From HGM13006 sp964518645 (GTDB lineage Bacteria > Bacillota > Clostridia > Oscillospirales > Oscillospiraceae): a DNA stretch of 5,106 bases. Made by a program: the position numbers and the translations under genes. Below are positions 4,946 through 5,106 of this stretch, in pieces. The notes below the pieces were generated by a model. That model was given only the letters and a program-made list of their open reading frames with translations. It was not told the origin of the DNA and did no database searches. Each line of letters opens with the position of its first letter. The stretch's first letter is position 1. Where the stretch lies: the NCBI GenBank assembly GCA_964518645.1, contig CAZFGL010000150.1, positions 1-5,106 of the forward strand, given 5' to 3'.

Positions 4946-5106
4946 ATGAACGTTAAAAGCGTAGAAAAAACTGAAAACAGCACTGCCAAGCTGGTTCTGG
5001 AAATCGAAGGCACCAAGTTCCAGACTGCACTGGACAAGGCATATCGCAAGGTAAAGAACAACATCTACATCCCCGGCTTCCGTAAGGGCAAGGCTCCCCG
5101 GAAGAT
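4946..5106 (+). CDS. tig: Trigger factor, N-terminal part (cut by window end)
   Basis: Trigger factor is the ribosome-bound chaperone and peptidyl-prolyl isomerase that meets nascent chains at the exit tunnel through contact with ribosomal protein L23. Only 53 complete codons are in the window. They show the N-terminal ribosome-binding domain, beginning MNVKSVEKTENSTAKLVLEI, and contain the signature loop GFRKGKAPR at 44-52, which docks on the ribosome. The start is certain: AGGAGG at 4931-4936 lies 9 nt before the ATG, and the domain aligns from the first residue. The gene has its own promoter at 4818-4846. In Clostridia tig is often followed by clpP, clpX and lon, which would lie beyond the window; that is expectation, not observation. 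The isomerase and C-terminal domains cannot be assessed here. Confidence 0.95.
   Translation, partial: MNVKSVEKTENSTAKLVLEIEGTKFQTALDKAYRKVKNNIYIPGFRKGKAPRK

Noticed and set aside
3958..5064. 368-residue open frame on the - strand opposite thrC end, phosphoesterase, tig leader and tig start
   Set aside because: It runs antisense through three confident + strand genes and a consensus promoter, with no family motif.

Overview
The window reads as a stretch of chromosomal housekeeping genes from a low-to-moderate-GC Gram-positive bacterium. It most resembles Clostridia, and by inference something near the Oscillospiraceae/Ruminococcaceae. The reasons are AGGAGG-type ribosome binding sites, consensus TATAAT promoters with extended -10 elements, a SipS-like short signal peptidase, an RbgA/YlqF GTPase (mainly Gram-positive) and the order lepB-rbgA-rnhB-yraN, a conserved cluster in Clostridia usually found downstream of trmD-rplS. 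All seven genes are on the + strand. I see no mobile element, CRISPR array, tRNA, rRNA or obvious horizontally acquired block.

Layout: positions 1-174 are non-coding and hold a good extended -10 promoter (about 86-114) and a leader of roughly 55 nt. A tightly packed run follows: lepB (181/175-741), rbgA (738-1613, 4-nt overlap), rnhB (1600-2223, 14-nt overlap), yraN (2210-2572, 14-nt overlap), thrC (2591-4087, gap of 18 nt) and a calcineurin-like metallophosphoesterase (4087-4776, 1-nt overlap). No promoter or terminator is evident inside this run, so one polycistronic, translationally coupled transcript is likely. The intergenic stretch 4777-4945 holds a second strong promoter (4818-4846) and a roughly 93-nt leader that can fold back on itself. 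It leads into tig (trigger factor), which is cut by the window end after 53 codons.

Functional theme: the genes cover protein export and leader-peptide cleavage (LepB), 50S ribosome maturation (RbgA), removal of RNA from DNA (RNase HII), a nuclease-fold protein of unsettled role (YraN) and co-translational folding (trigger factor). Threonine synthase and the uncharacterised phosphoesterase sit between the RNA/ribosome genes and tig. The linkage looks like growth-related co-expression rather than a pathway.

I found no undescribed multi-gene system. The items most worth a second look are small: a hairpin that buries the ribosome binding site of the phosphoesterase gene at the thrC stop codon, a foldable tig leader with no recognised riboswitch match, an inverted repeat across the phosphoesterase stop codon, a near-repeat overlapping the lepB promoter, and an NRID instead of NKxD G4 motif in RbgA. 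Several annotated starts also need care (lepB, rnhB, thrC).
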